Below are positions 34,823 to 43,048 of a DNA stretch of 64,000 nt, one piece after another. The stretch lies in NCBI GenBank assembly GCA_025966315.1, contig JAOPUZ010000048.1:1-64000 (forward strand), given 5' to 3'. The notes beneath the pieces are model-generated. The model did not search any database. It worked only from the letters and a program-made list of their open reading frames with translations, and had not been told where the DNA came from. The position numbers and the translations under genes were made by a program. Numbering within the stretch: the first letter of the stretch is position 1; the number at the start of each line of letters is the position of its first letter. This stretch comes from Frankiales bacterium (GTDB lineage Bacteria > Actinomycetota > Actinomycetes > Mycobacteriales > Jatrophihabitantaceae).

Positions 34823-35746
34823 ATGCCCCCCGCTTGGTACCCGGATCCCGCGGTTCCCGGGCTGTTGCGCTGGTGGGACGGGCAGGCTTGGACGGAGCAC
34901 ACCCAGCCGGCGCAACCAGCCGCTCCGTTCGGCACGCCCAATCAACTCGGGGACCCGTTCACGGCGCCCGGCCAGTTCGGCGATCCGGGTCAGTTCGGCC
35001 AATTCGGCCAGTTCGGGGGTCAAGGACAGCCCGGTCAGCCTCACCAGCAAGGACAGCCGGGACAGCCGGGTCAGCCGGGTCAGCCGGGTCAGCCCGCGGT
35101 CTATCCACCGGCCGGTCCGAGCCCGGTTGAAGACGTGGCCGCGGAAGCACGCAGCGGCCGCATCGCTCGAGTCGCGATGTACGTCGGGGCAGCGGCTTAC
35201 CTCGTTCAATATGTCGTCGCAGCGCTGATCGTGCCTGACGCCATCGACGTGTTCCGCGAAGTTTTTCGAGCCGCCGACCGGGGCGAGACCATCGATCCTG
35301 CGGCTTATGACTTCGATACCGGATTGCGGGCGCTGTCCAACGCGGCCGAGCTCGCGGTGCTGATCGTGGGCATCCTGTTCATGATCTGGTTCTTCCGTGC
35401 GGCCACGGTCGGCCGACGGGCCGGGCTGCCCGCCGCGCGCAGCCCGATCTGGGCCGTGCTGGGCTTCATCGTGCCGATCGTCAACTTCTGGTTTCCGTAC
35501 CAGGTCGCTCGCGACCTGTTCCCGCCCGGCCACCCGGGCCGCAAGCTCGCCGCCCACTGGTGGACGTGCTATCTGTGCGGCACCCTGCTGGCCACCGTCG
35601 CATTCGTGCTGGCGTTCGCGTCCACAGTGCTGAGTTCAGTACTCTTCGTGATTCTCGCGGCGGTCATGATGTACGCCGCTTCCCTGATGCGCCAGCTCAT
35701 CCTCGAGGTCAATCGCACCCACGAATCGTTGGTCCTGCATCGCTGA
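34823..35746 (+). CDS. DUF2510-DUF4328 membrane protein with Gly/Gln/Pro repeats
   Basis: 307 residues. An N-terminal DUF2510 module (WYPDPAVPGLLRWWDGQAWT) is followed by a G-Q-F then G-Q-P repeat linker (about 50-92) and a four-helix DUF4328 domain (about 105-300, WAVLGFIVPIVNFWFPYQV). The function is unknown; such proteins are common in actinobacterial envelopes. ATG at 34823, directly after a TTG codon that could also start. Confidence 0.85.
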   Translation: MPPAWYPDPAVPGLLRWWDGQAWTEHTQPAQPAAPFGTPNQLGDPFTAPGQFGDPGQFGQFGQFGGQGQPGQPHQQGQPGQPGQPGQPGQPAVYPPAGPSPVEDVAAEARSGRIARVAMYVGAAAYLVQYVVAALIVPDAIDVFREVFRAADRGETIDPAAYDFDTGLRALSNAAELAVLIVGILFMIWFFRAATVGRRAGLPAARSPIWAVLGFIVPIVNFWFPYQVARDLFPPGHPGRKLAAHWWTCYLCGTLLATVAFVLAFASTVLSSVLFVILAAVMMYAASLMRQLILEVNRTHESLVLHR

Positions 35747-35780
35747 TCCGGGCGGTTGACCAGGCTCGTGGACGACGGCC

Positions 35781-36242
35781 TCAGGCGGCGATGATCCGGA
35801 ACACCGGGTACCCGGGCGCGATCTGGGTCAGTTGCTCGTCCGAAGCATCGGGCCCGACACCCTCGAAGAATGCACCGATCTCGAACTTCCAGCGGCGCAG
35901 GTAGTCGCGCAGGATGCCGGCCTTGTCCTCGTCGGCCAGTTCCTCGAACCGGAACGTCTCTACGCGGCGACCGACCCGGAGCTCGCCCGAACCGGCGACC
36001 CGCAGGTTCCGGACCCACTGGGCGGTGCCGCGCGGCGCGACCAGGTAACGGTCCGCACCCACCGTCAGCAGGTTCACCGGCGTAGCCCGCCATTGCCCGC
36101 TCTTTCGGCCCTTGACCCGCAGCTCCCGCGAACCCCACACGCTGATGCCGGCGCGGGCCAGGCCGGCGATGGTCGGATTGAGCAGCCGGCGGGTGATCCA
36201 CCCGGGAGCGAGGTAACGCGGGGATCGTGACTCATCGGTCAT
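35781..36242 (-). CDS. Deazaflavin (F420)-dependent nitroreductase-family protein (Ddn/DUF385)
   Basis: 153 residues with the Ddn fold: KGRKSGQWRATPVNLL and RYLVAPRGTAQWVRNLRVAG are family signatures for F420 binding. Members reduce quinones or nitro compounds with F420H2. ATG at 36242, divergent from a TetR gene, whose product probably controls it. Confidence 0.9.
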   Translation of the reverse strand: MTDESRSPRYLAPGWITRRLLNPTIAGLARAGISVWGSRELRVKGRKSGQWRATPVNLLTVGADRYLVAPRGTAQWVRNLRVAGSGELRVGRRVETFRFEELADEDKAGILRDYLRRWKFEIGAFFEGVGPDASDEQLTQIAPGYPVFRIIAA

Positions 36243-36323
36243 GATGCACTCCTTAAGTCCTAGCTAGTGTGATCACTGCTCTCGTTGCAGATCAATGATG
36301 CGCGGACACTCTGCAGCCTGTCA

Positions 36324-36336
36324 AGAGCAGTGCTCT
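36324..36336. promoter_or_regulatory. Candidate TetR operator in the Ddn/TetR divergent region
   Basis: A perfect palindrome AGAGCAGTGCTCT (6-1-6) lies 42 bp before the TetR start. TGCTCTC also occurs at 36277-36283, next to palindrome GTGATCAC (36269-36276). Together these are plausible operators for the adjacent TetR protein. Confidence 0.55.
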
Positions 36337-36377
36337 CATTTATGGTCAGTGATCTCAATTCGTGGCAGACTCACGGT

Positions 36378-37127
36378 ATGACCGACCGTCCCGCACCCAG
36401 GAACGCGCGCGCGCGAGTCCGGGCCGAGCTCACTCGCGAGATCTCTGATGCGGCCCGCCGGCAGCTGGCCGACACCGGTTCCGACGGGCTGTCGCTGCGT
36501 GCCGTCGCCCGCGAGCTGGGAATGGCCTCGTCCGCGGTCTATCGATACTTCCCGAGTCGTGACGAACTGCTGACCGCGCTGATCATCGACGCCTATACGG
36601 CGGTCGGTGACGCGGCCACGGCCGCCGAAGCGGCCATCCCCCGGGCGGACCTCGCCGGACGCTGGTTGGCCGTGTGCCGGGCCACCCGCGCTTGGGCGCT
36701 CGACCATCCCCACGAATACGCGTTGATCTTCGGCAGCCCGGTGCCGGGCTATCGGGCACCGACCGACACCATCGACCCGGCCGCCAAGATTCCCCTGCTG
36801 ATGCTGGCGATTCTCGCTGAGGCCCCGCCGGCCGCACAGTCGCGATCCGCCGCCCGAGCAGCACCCGCGGTTTCGATGCCCCGTTCGGTACAGGCGGATC
36901 TACACACACTGCGCGCGGCGATGTTCGGACCAGGAACGGGATCGACCGATTCGAACGAAGATGGCGCGGACGACCAGCGACTGGGCCGAGCGGTGATGGC
37001 GTGGACTCAGTTGATCGGCAGCATCAGTTTCGAGCTCTTCGGTCATCTCAACAATGTGATCAGCGATTACGCCGAATACTTCGATTTTCAAATGCGCGTC
37101 ATCATCCGAGATCTGGACATTATTTGA
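36378..37127 (+). CDS. TetR-family regulator (WHG-type C-terminal domain)
   Basis: 249 residues. The N-terminal helix-turn-helix is clear (LSLRAVARELGMASSAVYRYF, about 41-61). The ligand domain contains WALDHPHEYALIFGSPVPGY, typical of the WHG subgroup. ATG at 36378 is used; an upstream in-frame ATG would cover the operator region. Divergent from the Ddn-type gene. Confidence 0.92.
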   Translation: MTDRPAPRNARARVRAELTREISDAARRQLADTGSDGLSLRAVARELGMASSAVYRYFPSRDELLTALIIDAYTAVGDAATAAEAAIPRADLAGRWLAVCRATRAWALDHPHEYALIFGSPVPGYRAPTDTIDPAAKIPLLMLAILAEAPPAAQSRSAARAAPAVSMPRSVQADLHTLRAAMFGPGTGSTDSNEDGADDQRLGRAVMAWTQLIGSISFELFGHLNNVISDYAEYFDFQMRVIIRDLDII

Positions 37128-37182
37128 ACCGGCCCGGAGCACGGCCGAACCAACCTGAAGCGGCCGGGCCGGTGAACGTAAA

Positions 37183-37234
37183 ATGCGGCCCGTACGGCCC
37201 TCATTATCAAAACTGAGGGCGGTACGAACCGCAT
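37183..37234. terminator. Hairpin between TetR and csp genes
   Basis: Two 21-nt arms (37183-37203 and 37214-37234) pair at 18 of 21 positions around a 10-nt AT-rich loop. It lies between convergent genes and can terminate transcription from both sides. Confidence 0.8.
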
Positions 37235-37296
37235 CGTGCGTCTTGGCGCCGGTTAAGGAGCGGACGCGTCGTGCAAGCTAGGACGTACTAGCGAGG

Positions 37297-37500
37297 TCAG
37301 ACTGCGCGGACGTTTTCCGCCTGCTTGCCTTTTTGACCCTGCGTGATGTCGAACTCCACGCGCTGGTTGTCATCGAGGCTCTTGTAGCCGTCGCTGGCGA
37401 TAGCTGAGAAGTGGACGAAAACGTCGTCGCCGCCACCATCAGGGGCAATGAATCCGAAGCCCTTTTCGCCGTTGAACCATTTCACGGTGCCTTGCGTCAT
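37297..37500 (-). CDS. CspA-family cold-shock protein
   Basis: 67 residues, standard CspA length, beginning [20 protein letters not shown] with RNP motifs GFGFIAP and DVFVHF. Binds single-stranded RNA/DNA as a chaperone. ATG at 37500 is preceded by AGGGAG. The long upstream region probably gives a long 5' leader as in other csp mRNAs. Confidence 0.96.
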   Translation of the reverse strand: MTQGTVKWFNGEKGFGFIAPDGGGDDVFVHFSAIASDGYKSLDDNQRVEFDITQGQKGKQAENVRAV

Positions 37501-37861
37501 GTCGTGCTCCCTACTGCAATGCTGATTCGAGACAGCGAACCATTCGGTGCCCCGGGTCGGTGCTTGGCGATGACTCGCACCCAGGAAGGGAGAGACAACT
37601 ACGTACACACGGCAAAGATCCCACGCTGCGTTGCGCCGAAGGAAGATTTGCTAACAACCACTACCAAGGTAACACGCTATGACCGCCGGCAGATCCAGTC
37701 GTGACCTGGACGTTGCTGTCCCTGGGGGCGCCGACGTGTCACACTGGCCATGTCGGGACTGCTGTTCTGCACGGGTTGTCCGTGCACCAATTCCGGTGAT
37801 CACCACCAGCGCACCGGTCGTCGAACTTACGTCGAGCCGGTGTAGCGGACAGGCCGAGATC
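37501..37861. other. 361-bp gap: csp leader/promoter region
   Basis: No convincing gene. The minus-strand side should hold the csp promoter and 5' leader; an AT-rich patch at about 37640-37680 (TTTGCTAACAACC area) is the likeliest promoter. The plus-strand frame of the next gene is open from 37679, but its N-terminal part is not protein-like. Confidence 0.45.
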
Positions 37862-38098
37862 ATGCCACGGGAACTCTCCGACGAAATTCTGAGCGTACTG
37901 AAAGCAACGCCGTCTGACCGTGGACCGGTGAGCTTGGCTCATCTCTCCCGGCTGTTCGGCGTCAGTTCGAAGATCGTGTCCTCCTGCGCCACCGAGATGG
38001 TCGGTCGCGGGTTGGCCGAGCCATCGATGATCATGGCGCAGGGAACGCAGCGTATTCACGGCTTGCTCCCACAGGCAGCGGTCAAGGTCACTACGTAA
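37862..38098 (+). CDS. Small putative winged-helix protein
   Basis: 78 residues from ATG 37862. The pattern VSLAHLSRLFGVSSKIVSSCATEMVGRGLAE resembles a winged-helix DNA-binding fold. No family is recognised and the ribosome site is weak. A start further upstream adds a Cys-rich, non-conserved-looking stretch. Could regulate the neighbouring small genes, but this is speculation. Confidence 0.5.
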   Translation: MPRELSDEILSVLKATPSDRGPVSLAHLSRLFGVSSKIVSSCATEMVGRGLAEPSMIMAQGTQRIHGLLPQAAVKVTT

Positions 38099-38200
38099 CC
38101 GGCGGCGAGTTCGCGCGCAGCCAGTCGCCTTCAGGCGTTCCAGCTTCAAGGCGTACCGCTCAGGGCATGACTGCCCGCCGCGCGGGTTTGCTCCTCAATG

Positions 38201-38236
38201 TCTGCTCTGCAGGCTGAATATCTGCTCTGCAGGCTG
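38201..38236. repeat. Tandem repeat, 20-bp period
   Basis: The 16-mer TCTGCTCTGCAGGCTG occurs at 38201-38216 and 38221-38236, each copy containing the palindrome CTGCAG. It lies 50-90 bp upstream of the small Lys-rich gene and could be a paired regulator site. Confidence 0.7.
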
Positions 38237-38288
38237 CATCCCGCCGGCCGCTCGGCCCGGGCGGGGACAAAACAACTTTGGAGAGCAC

Positions 38289-38405
38289 ATGGCAGGCAAG
38301 AACAAGGGCGGCCGCGAGGTCCGCAAACCCAAGGTGGCCAAGAAGGCCAAAGATGATTCGACGTCCATCGTGACCAAGATGGACAGCCCCAAGAAGGCGA
38401 AATAG
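38289..38405 (+). CDS. Lys-rich 38-residue protein
   Basis: ATG at 38289 to TAG at 38403-38405 encodes MAGKNKGGREVRKPKVAKKA and a further 18 residues ending SPKKAK. The KGGREVRKPK core resembles tiny conserved basic proteins seen in several bacterial phyla, of unknown role. TTTGGAGAGC is a good ribosome site eight bases upstream. It precedes the DUF5994 gene by 17 bp and probably forms an operon with it. Easily missed because of its size. Confidence 0.72.
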   Translation: MAGKNKGGREVRKPKVAKKAKDDSTSIVTKMDSPKKAK

Positions 38406-38422
38406 CGACCGGGCCAACTGAC

Positions 38423-38896
38423 GTGCCCGGGCCAGGCAATTCCCAGGTGGTCGCGGATTCCGCGAGACCGCTCTTGCCGGCGTCGACCGCCCGGGTCAGT
38501 TTTCGGCAACCGGTATCCGTCAGCGGCTTCGTCGACGGGGGCTGGTGGCCGCGAAGTCGCGACCTGACCGCCGAGCTACCCAGCCTGCTCGACGTGCTGT
38601 GGACGGCTTCGCGCGAAATCAGCCGGGTCTCGTACAACCTCGACTTCTGGGTGCCAGCACCTCGGCAGCTAATGGTCGAAGGCCGACTGGTTCGCCTCGG
38701 CGGCTATCGCCAGCAAAGTCCGCTGCTGCTGGGCTTGGTTGACCTCTGGGGTCGCGAGCGGATCGATCTGCTTGTCGTACCGCCCGAGACAGCCGCCGAA
38801 GTCGCGGAGCCACTGTTGCTGGCGGCCAGTGCCACCGGCGGCCTCGACCGGCCCGAAGCACTGATGGCTCACGCGTTGCCCGCCACGGCGGCCTGA
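38423..38896 (+). CDS. DUF5994 family protein
   Basis: 157 residues. The actinobacterial DUF5994 pattern is clear: VSGFVDGGWWPRSRDLTAELP and later RERIDLLVVPPET. The function is unknown. GTG at 38423. Follows the Lys-rich mini-gene and is convergent with the TetR gene. Confidence 0.82.
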   Translation: MPGPGNSQVVADSARPLLPASTARVSFRQPVSVSGFVDGGWWPRSRDLTAELPSLLDVLWTASREISRVSYNLDFWVPAPRQLMVEGRLVRLGGYRQQSPLLLGLVDLWGRERIDLLVVPPETAAEVAEPLLLAASATGGLDRPEALMAHALPATAA

Positions 38897-38926
38897 CAGA
38901 CCTTCCTGCCGTCCTGGGTACACGCG

Positions 38927-39520
38927 TCAGCGAACGCTAGCCCGCAGGTGCGCGATGCCGACGTCCAGTGCGGCCTCCAGATGGGTGAGTCGTCCAGTCG
39001 ACAGCATCACCAGCACACCACCCTGGATCCCGGCGAGCATGGCCGCGGAGGTCTGCTCGACGTCGACGGTAGCGGCCACCTTGCCCTGCCGTTGCATATT
39101 GAGGATGCCGCTGGCCAATTCCGCTTGCCAGCGCGCAAGCAGCTCCGACGTCACGGCCTGGGCGCCGGGCGTATTGCGACCCAACTGCGATACCAGCACG
39201 TTCAACGGGCATTGCTGGCCCTGACTGCGGTATCGCTCGACGACGGCGTCGCGCCACGATCGCCAGGCACGCCAGGACTTCAGGCTGCCCAGGTAGGGCT
39301 GCTGATCGGACAGCACCCGTTCGGCTTCGTGCTGAGCGACCGCCAGTAGCAATTGCTCCTTACCGTCGGGAAAGTAATGAAACAGCTGACTCTTACTGGT
39401 TCCGCTGCGCCGCCGGACGTCATCCAAGGTGGTTTCGGCCACGCCGTGCTCGCGAATCTCCGCCGCGGCGCCAGCGACGATGCGGTGCCGGGTCGCCAGT
39501 CCCTTGGTGGTTATCGCCAT
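38927..39520 (-). CDS. TetR-family repressor of the SDR gene
   Basis: 197 residues. The helix-turn-helix is TTLDDVRRRSGTSKSQLFHYF (about 29-49), and the C-terminal domain resembles the AcrR/LfrR-like group. ATG at 39520. Divergent from an SDR gene; the 92-bp spacer holds two related palindromes, strongly suggesting autoregulation plus SDR repression. Confidence 0.92.
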   Translation of the reverse strand: MAITTKGLATRHRIVAGAAAEIREHGVAETTLDDVRRRSGTSKSQLFHYFPDGKEQLLLAVAQHEAERVLSDQQPYLGSLKSWRAWRSWRDAVVERYRSQGQQCPLNVLVSQLGRNTPGAQAVTSELLARWQAELASGILNMQRQGKVAATVDVEQTSAAMLAGIQGGVLVMLSTGRLTHLEAALDVGIAHLRASVR

Positions 39521-39539
39521 GGTTCCCCCGGCCGGTTTC

Positions 39540-39591
39540 TGGACTTGTGGGTCCATTTTTTTGCTGGCAGTTTATGGACTTGTCAGTCCAT
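39540..39591. promoter_or_regulatory. Twin TetR operators between tetR and SDR
   Basis: Two copies of a TGGACTTGT..GTCCA element: 39540-39555 (arms TGGAC/GTCCA) and 39574-39591 (arms ATGGACT/AGTCCAT around TGTC). Centres are about 35 bp apart. They flank the likely promoters for both genes. Confidence 0.85.
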
Positions 39592-39612
39592 ATCCTAGCT
39601 GGAGGCCACACA

Positions 39613-40371
39613 ATGGGGAACCGACTCAGCCATCACAACGCGCTCGTCACCGGATCGACCGGTGGGATCGGCGAAGCAATCGCGCACGCGCTCGCCGACG
39701 AGGGAGCGCGCGTCATCGTCAGCGGCCGATCAACGGATCGAGGCCAGCGCGTGGTCGCCGATATTCACGCTGCCGGCGGGCAGGCCGTATTCGTCGCCGC
39801 CGACCTCACGAGCGGCTCGTCCGCAATCCGCCCGCTCGCCGAGGCTGCTACCGACATCGCCGGTGGCCCGCTTGACGTCCTGGTGAACAACGCCGCACTG
39901 CTGATCAACCCGTCCCCGTCGGCCGAGGTGAGCGAGGACCTCATCGACGAAGCGCTCGCCGTGAACGTGAAGGCCGCCTTCCTGCTGACCGGATTGATCG
40001 CTCCGGCCATGGCGACCCGAGGCAGCGGATCGGTCATCAACATCGGCTCGATCAACGGCCTGATCGGCATGTCCGGTTCGGCGTTGTACAGCGCAACCAA
40101 AGCCACCATCCATTCGCTGACCCGTTCCTGGGCCGCCGAGTTCGGCCCGTCCGGCGTGCGCGTCAACACCGTTGCGCCCGGCCCGACCACCACCGAGCGG
40201 GTAAGCGCCACGATGCTCGATCGGCTGGCCCCGATGATCGCGACCATTCCGTCGCGTCGGGCCGGCACCCCGGCGGAAGTCGCCGCCGCGGTCGTGTTCC
40301 TGGCCTCGGACGACGCCCGCAACATCCACGGTGCGTTGCTGTCGGTGGACGGTGGCCTGGCGGCCGTGTGA
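39613..40371 (+). CDS. Short-chain dehydrogenase/reductase
   Basis: 252 residues, classical SDR. It has the cofactor motif TGSTGGIG, NNAA, the catalytic Ser/Tyr/Lys (SINGL..., YSATK) and PGPTTTE. ATG at 39613 with CTGGAGG upstream. Oxidises or reduces an unidentified alcohol/ketone; likely derepressed when the TetR ligand is present. Confidence 0.94.
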   Translation: MGNRLSHHNALVTGSTGGIGEAIAHALADEGARVIVSGRSTDRGQRVVADIHAAGGQAVFVAADLTSGSSAIRPLAEAATDIAGGPLDVLVNNAALLINPSPSAEVSEDLIDEALAVNVKAAFLLTGLIAPAMATRGSGSVINIGSINGLIGMSGSALYSATKATIHSLTRSWAAEFGPSGVRVNTVAPGPTTTERVSATMLDRLAPMIATIPSRRAGTPAEVAAAVVFLASDDARNIHGALLSVDGGLAAV

Positions 40372-40386
40372 GCTGCAGGACCGCGG

Positions 40387-40791
40387 TCAGTCGTCCAGCG
40401 TGACGACCACGACCAGGTCGCCGTAGGGGAACAACCCCTGCTTGAGATGACCGACCTTGTTGAAGAAGCGGGAAATCGGCACCATCGCCCCGTACTTGGC
40501 CCGCACCTTGGACTGGACGGCGTCGAAGTCCGTCCCGCTGCTGACCAGCACCGCCGAACCCGACACGACGTGCGCGCCGGGTTGCACCTTGCCCCGGGAG
40601 TTGCTCGGCTGCATGGTCAGGGCCGGGTTCTTGCGAAGCCGTTTCACCTTGCCACTGCGTGAGGACGTCCAGAATCCGACGCGGCCACCGTCCAGCGGCA
40701 CGATCCAGGTGGGCGACGACAGCGGCTCGCCGTTGCGGCGAAAGGTCGTCGTCAGAACAATCTTCTCGTCACTGATCTCACTGCCGGCCAT
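40387..40791 (-). CDS. PPOX-class F420-dependent oxidoreductase-like protein
   Basis: 134 residues, split-barrel flavin/F420-binding fold (TTTFRRNGEPLSSPTWIVPLDG then GFWTSSRSGKVKRLRKNP). Members use F420 or FMN. ATG at 40791; longer frames run into the divergent LLM gene. Divergent from the frameshifted LLM-type F420 oxidoreductase gene with about 34 bp between starts. Confidence 0.85.
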   Translation of the reverse strand: MAGSEISDEKIVLTTTFRRNGEPLSSPTWIVPLDGGRVGFWTSSRSGKVKRLRKNPALTMQPSNSRGKVQPGAHVVSGSAVLVSSGTDFDAVQSKVRAKYGAMVPISRFFNKVGHLKQGLFPYGDLVVVVTLDD

Positions 40792-40824
40792 GGCCGGAAT
40801 TGTAAGCCCGTTAGGGTGGCAATC

Positions 40825-41654
40825 ATGGACTTCGGTGTGGCGTATTTTCCGACTCACAACGCGATGGCGCCGGACGCGGTGGCTCGACTGGTAGAGGACC
40901 GCGGATTCGACTCCCTGTTCTTCGCCGAGCACACGCACATTCCGGCCAGCCGGCTATCCCCGTACGGTGACGGCAGCAAGGAATTGCCGACCAAATACCT
41001 GCACACCTACGACCTGTTCGTCGCCCTCACCGCCGCCGCGCTGGCCACCACCCGGCTGCGGGTGGGCAGCGGTATCTGCCTGGTCATCGAGCGCGATCCC
41101 ATCATCACCGCCAAGAGGTCGCCAGCATCGACGTCCTCAGCGGTGGGCGGCTCGAGTTCGGCGTCGGCGCGGGCTGGAACCGCGAAGAGATGGAAAACCA
41201 CGGCACCGACCCGCGCGTCCGGATGGCTGTGATGCGCGAGCGGGTCGAGGCAATGAAGCAGATCTGGACCCAGGACGAGGCCTCCTACGCCGGTGAGCAC
41301 GTGTCCTTCGACCGGATCTGGTCGTGGCCCAAGCCGGCGCAACGGCCGCACCCGCCCGTCCTGGTCGGCGGCACCGGGCCGGGCGTGCTGGATCGGGTGC
41401 TGGCCTATGGGGACGGCTGGATTCCTAACCACGGCGCGGACGTGCTGGCCCGCGGGGACGAGCTCACGGCTCGGGCCGACCGGCCGATCAGCAAGATGGT
41501 GATGAGCGTGCCGCCCGATCCGAAGCTGTTCGAGAGTTACGCCCAGGCCGGCTTCACCCGGGTGATTCCGTGGATTGAATCCACTCAGCGCGGACCGATC
41601 GAGAAGGCTCTGGACAGCTACGAATCGGCAATCGCCGAGTTCACCGGCCAGTAA
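40825..41654 (+). pseudogene. LLM-class F420-dependent oxidoreductase, frameshifted
   Basis: The N-terminal part (MDFGVAYFPTHNAM to RDPIITAK) is in one frame and the rest (DVLSGGRLEFGVGAGW onward, ending at 41654) in another. At about 41115 one base seems lost: AAG-AGG-TCG appears where AAG-GAG-GTC would restore the conserved ITAKEVASIDVLSGGR. Otherwise the gene looks intact and well conserved, so this is either a very recent pseudogene or a sequencing error. It would be a luciferase-like enzyme using F420 or FMN. Confidence 0.9.
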
Positions 41655-41682
41655 CGCCATTTCCGACCCGGATCCACGGCCG

Positions 41683-42123
41683 ATGGATATCAGGACCACC
41701 GCCGGTGCGCGGGCTGTCTTCGCCACCGCACGGGTCGCTCGGCTGGCCACCGTGGACGCCGACGCCCGGCCACACCTGGTACCGATCGTGTTCGCGTTAG
41801 GTACCGGTGCGCACGGCGACACCATCTACAGCGCGGTGGACGCCAAGCCGAAACGGACGAATGCCCTGCGCCGGCTGGCCAATGTCCGCGCCAACCCGCA
41901 GGTGAGCCTGCTGGCCGACTACTACGTCGACGCCGACTGGGATGCCCTGTGGTGGGTGCGGGCCGATGGCATCGGGCGGGTGTTGGAGCCCGGCGAGGAC
42001 GAGGCGCGCCAAGCCGTGCAACTGTTGGTCAACCGGTATCCGCAGCACCGGCTGCAACCTCCGGCCGGCCCGGTGCTGGCCGTCGACGTGCACCGCTGGT
42101 CGGGCTGGTCGGCGGAACTTTAA
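41683..42123 (+). CDS. TIGR03668-type PPOX-class F420-dependent oxidoreductase
   Basis: 146 residues. The pattern [19 protein letters not shown] and [19 protein letters not shown] matches this F420-associated split-barrel subfamily. Substrate unknown. ATG at 41683, 28 bp after the LLM pseudogene, probably one operon. Together with the 40.4-kb and 35.8-kb proteins it shows the host uses coenzyme F420. Confidence 0.86.
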   Translation: MDIRTTAGARAVFATARVARLATVDADARPHLVPIVFALGTGAHGDTIYSAVDAKPKRTNALRRLANVRANPQVSLLADYYVDADWDALWWVRADGIGRVLEPGEDEARQAVQLLVNRYPQHRLQPPAGPVLAVDVHRWSGWSAEL

Positions 42124-42148
42124 GGCACCCTCGCGACGTTCTCTTGAC

Positions 42149-43000
42149 ATGCACGGTACTTCTAACGGCCTCAAGACGGCCGCCCTTCTTGGCTTGTTGT
42201 CCGCGGTTCTGATCGTGGGCGGCGGCGCGTTCTTCGGCAGCCGCGGCGTCATCATCGGCTTCCTGCTGGCGCTGGGCATGAACGGCTACAGCTATTTCTT
42301 CTCCGACAAGCTCGCCTTGCGCTCGATGCAGGCGCAACCGGTGAGCGAAGCCCAAGCTCCGGAAATTTACGCGATCGTACGCGAACTCTCGACGGCCGCG
42401 CAGCAGCCCATGCCGCGCTTGTACATCTCGCCGACCGGTTCGCCGAACGCCTTTGCCACCGGACGAAACCCGCAGCACGCCGCGGTCTGCTGCACTGAGG
42501 GCATCCTGCAGATCCTGGACCGTCGCGAGCTGCGCGCGGTCCTCGGGCACGAACTAAGCCACGTCTACAACCGCGACATCCTGATCTCTTCGGTGGCCGG
42601 CACACTGGCGTCGGCGGTGACCGCGATTGCGCAGTTCGCGCTGTTCTTCGGCGGCGGCAACGACCGGGACCGCAACCCGTTCGGGGCCTTGCTGATGATC
42701 TTCCTCGGCCCGCTCGCGGCCACGGTCATCCGGCTGGCCATCAGCCGGTCACGTGAATTCCAGGCCGATCAGTCCGGGGCCGAGTTGTCCCATGACCCGC
42801 TGGCACTGGCCAGTGCGCTGCGCAAGCTGCAGTTGGGCACTGCCGCCGCACCGTTGCCCCAGACGCCGGCCCTGGCCAACACCAGCCACATGATGATCGC
42901 CAACCCGTTCCGCGGCCAGGGTATGGGCAAGTTGTTCGCCACCCACCCGCCGATGGCGGAGCGCATCGCCCGCCTCGAGCAGATGGCCCGCCGCGCCTGA
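42149..43000 (+). CDS. htpX: HtpX-family membrane zinc protease
   Basis: 283 residues. Four transmembrane helices flank the catalytic HELSH (about residue 132-136) with the third ligand Glu in SREFQAD. Degrades misfolded membrane proteins under stress. ATG at 42149, chosen to start just before the first helix. The 3' flank repeats TGATCCCGCC three times. Confidence 0.93.
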   Translation: MHGTSNGLKTAALLGLLSAVLIVGGGAFFGSRGVIIGFLLALGMNGYSYFFSDKLALRSMQAQPVSEAQAPEIYAIVRELSTAAQQPMPRLYISPTGSPNAFATGRNPQHAAVCCTEGILQILDRRELRAVLGHELSHVYNRDILISSVAGTLASAVTAIAQFALFFGGGNDRDRNPFGALLMIFLGPLAATVIRLAISRSREFQADQSGAELSHDPLALASALRKLQLGTAAAPLPQTPALANTSHMMIANPFRGQGMGKLFATHPPMAERIARLEQMARRA

Positions 43001-43048
43001 TCCCGCCTGATCCCGCCTGATCCCGCCGACAGTCCTACCGGCACGTCG

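Noticed and set aside
37679-37861. Upstream part of the winged-helix frame
   Set aside because: Cys-rich, non-protein-like composition; ATG 37862 preferred.
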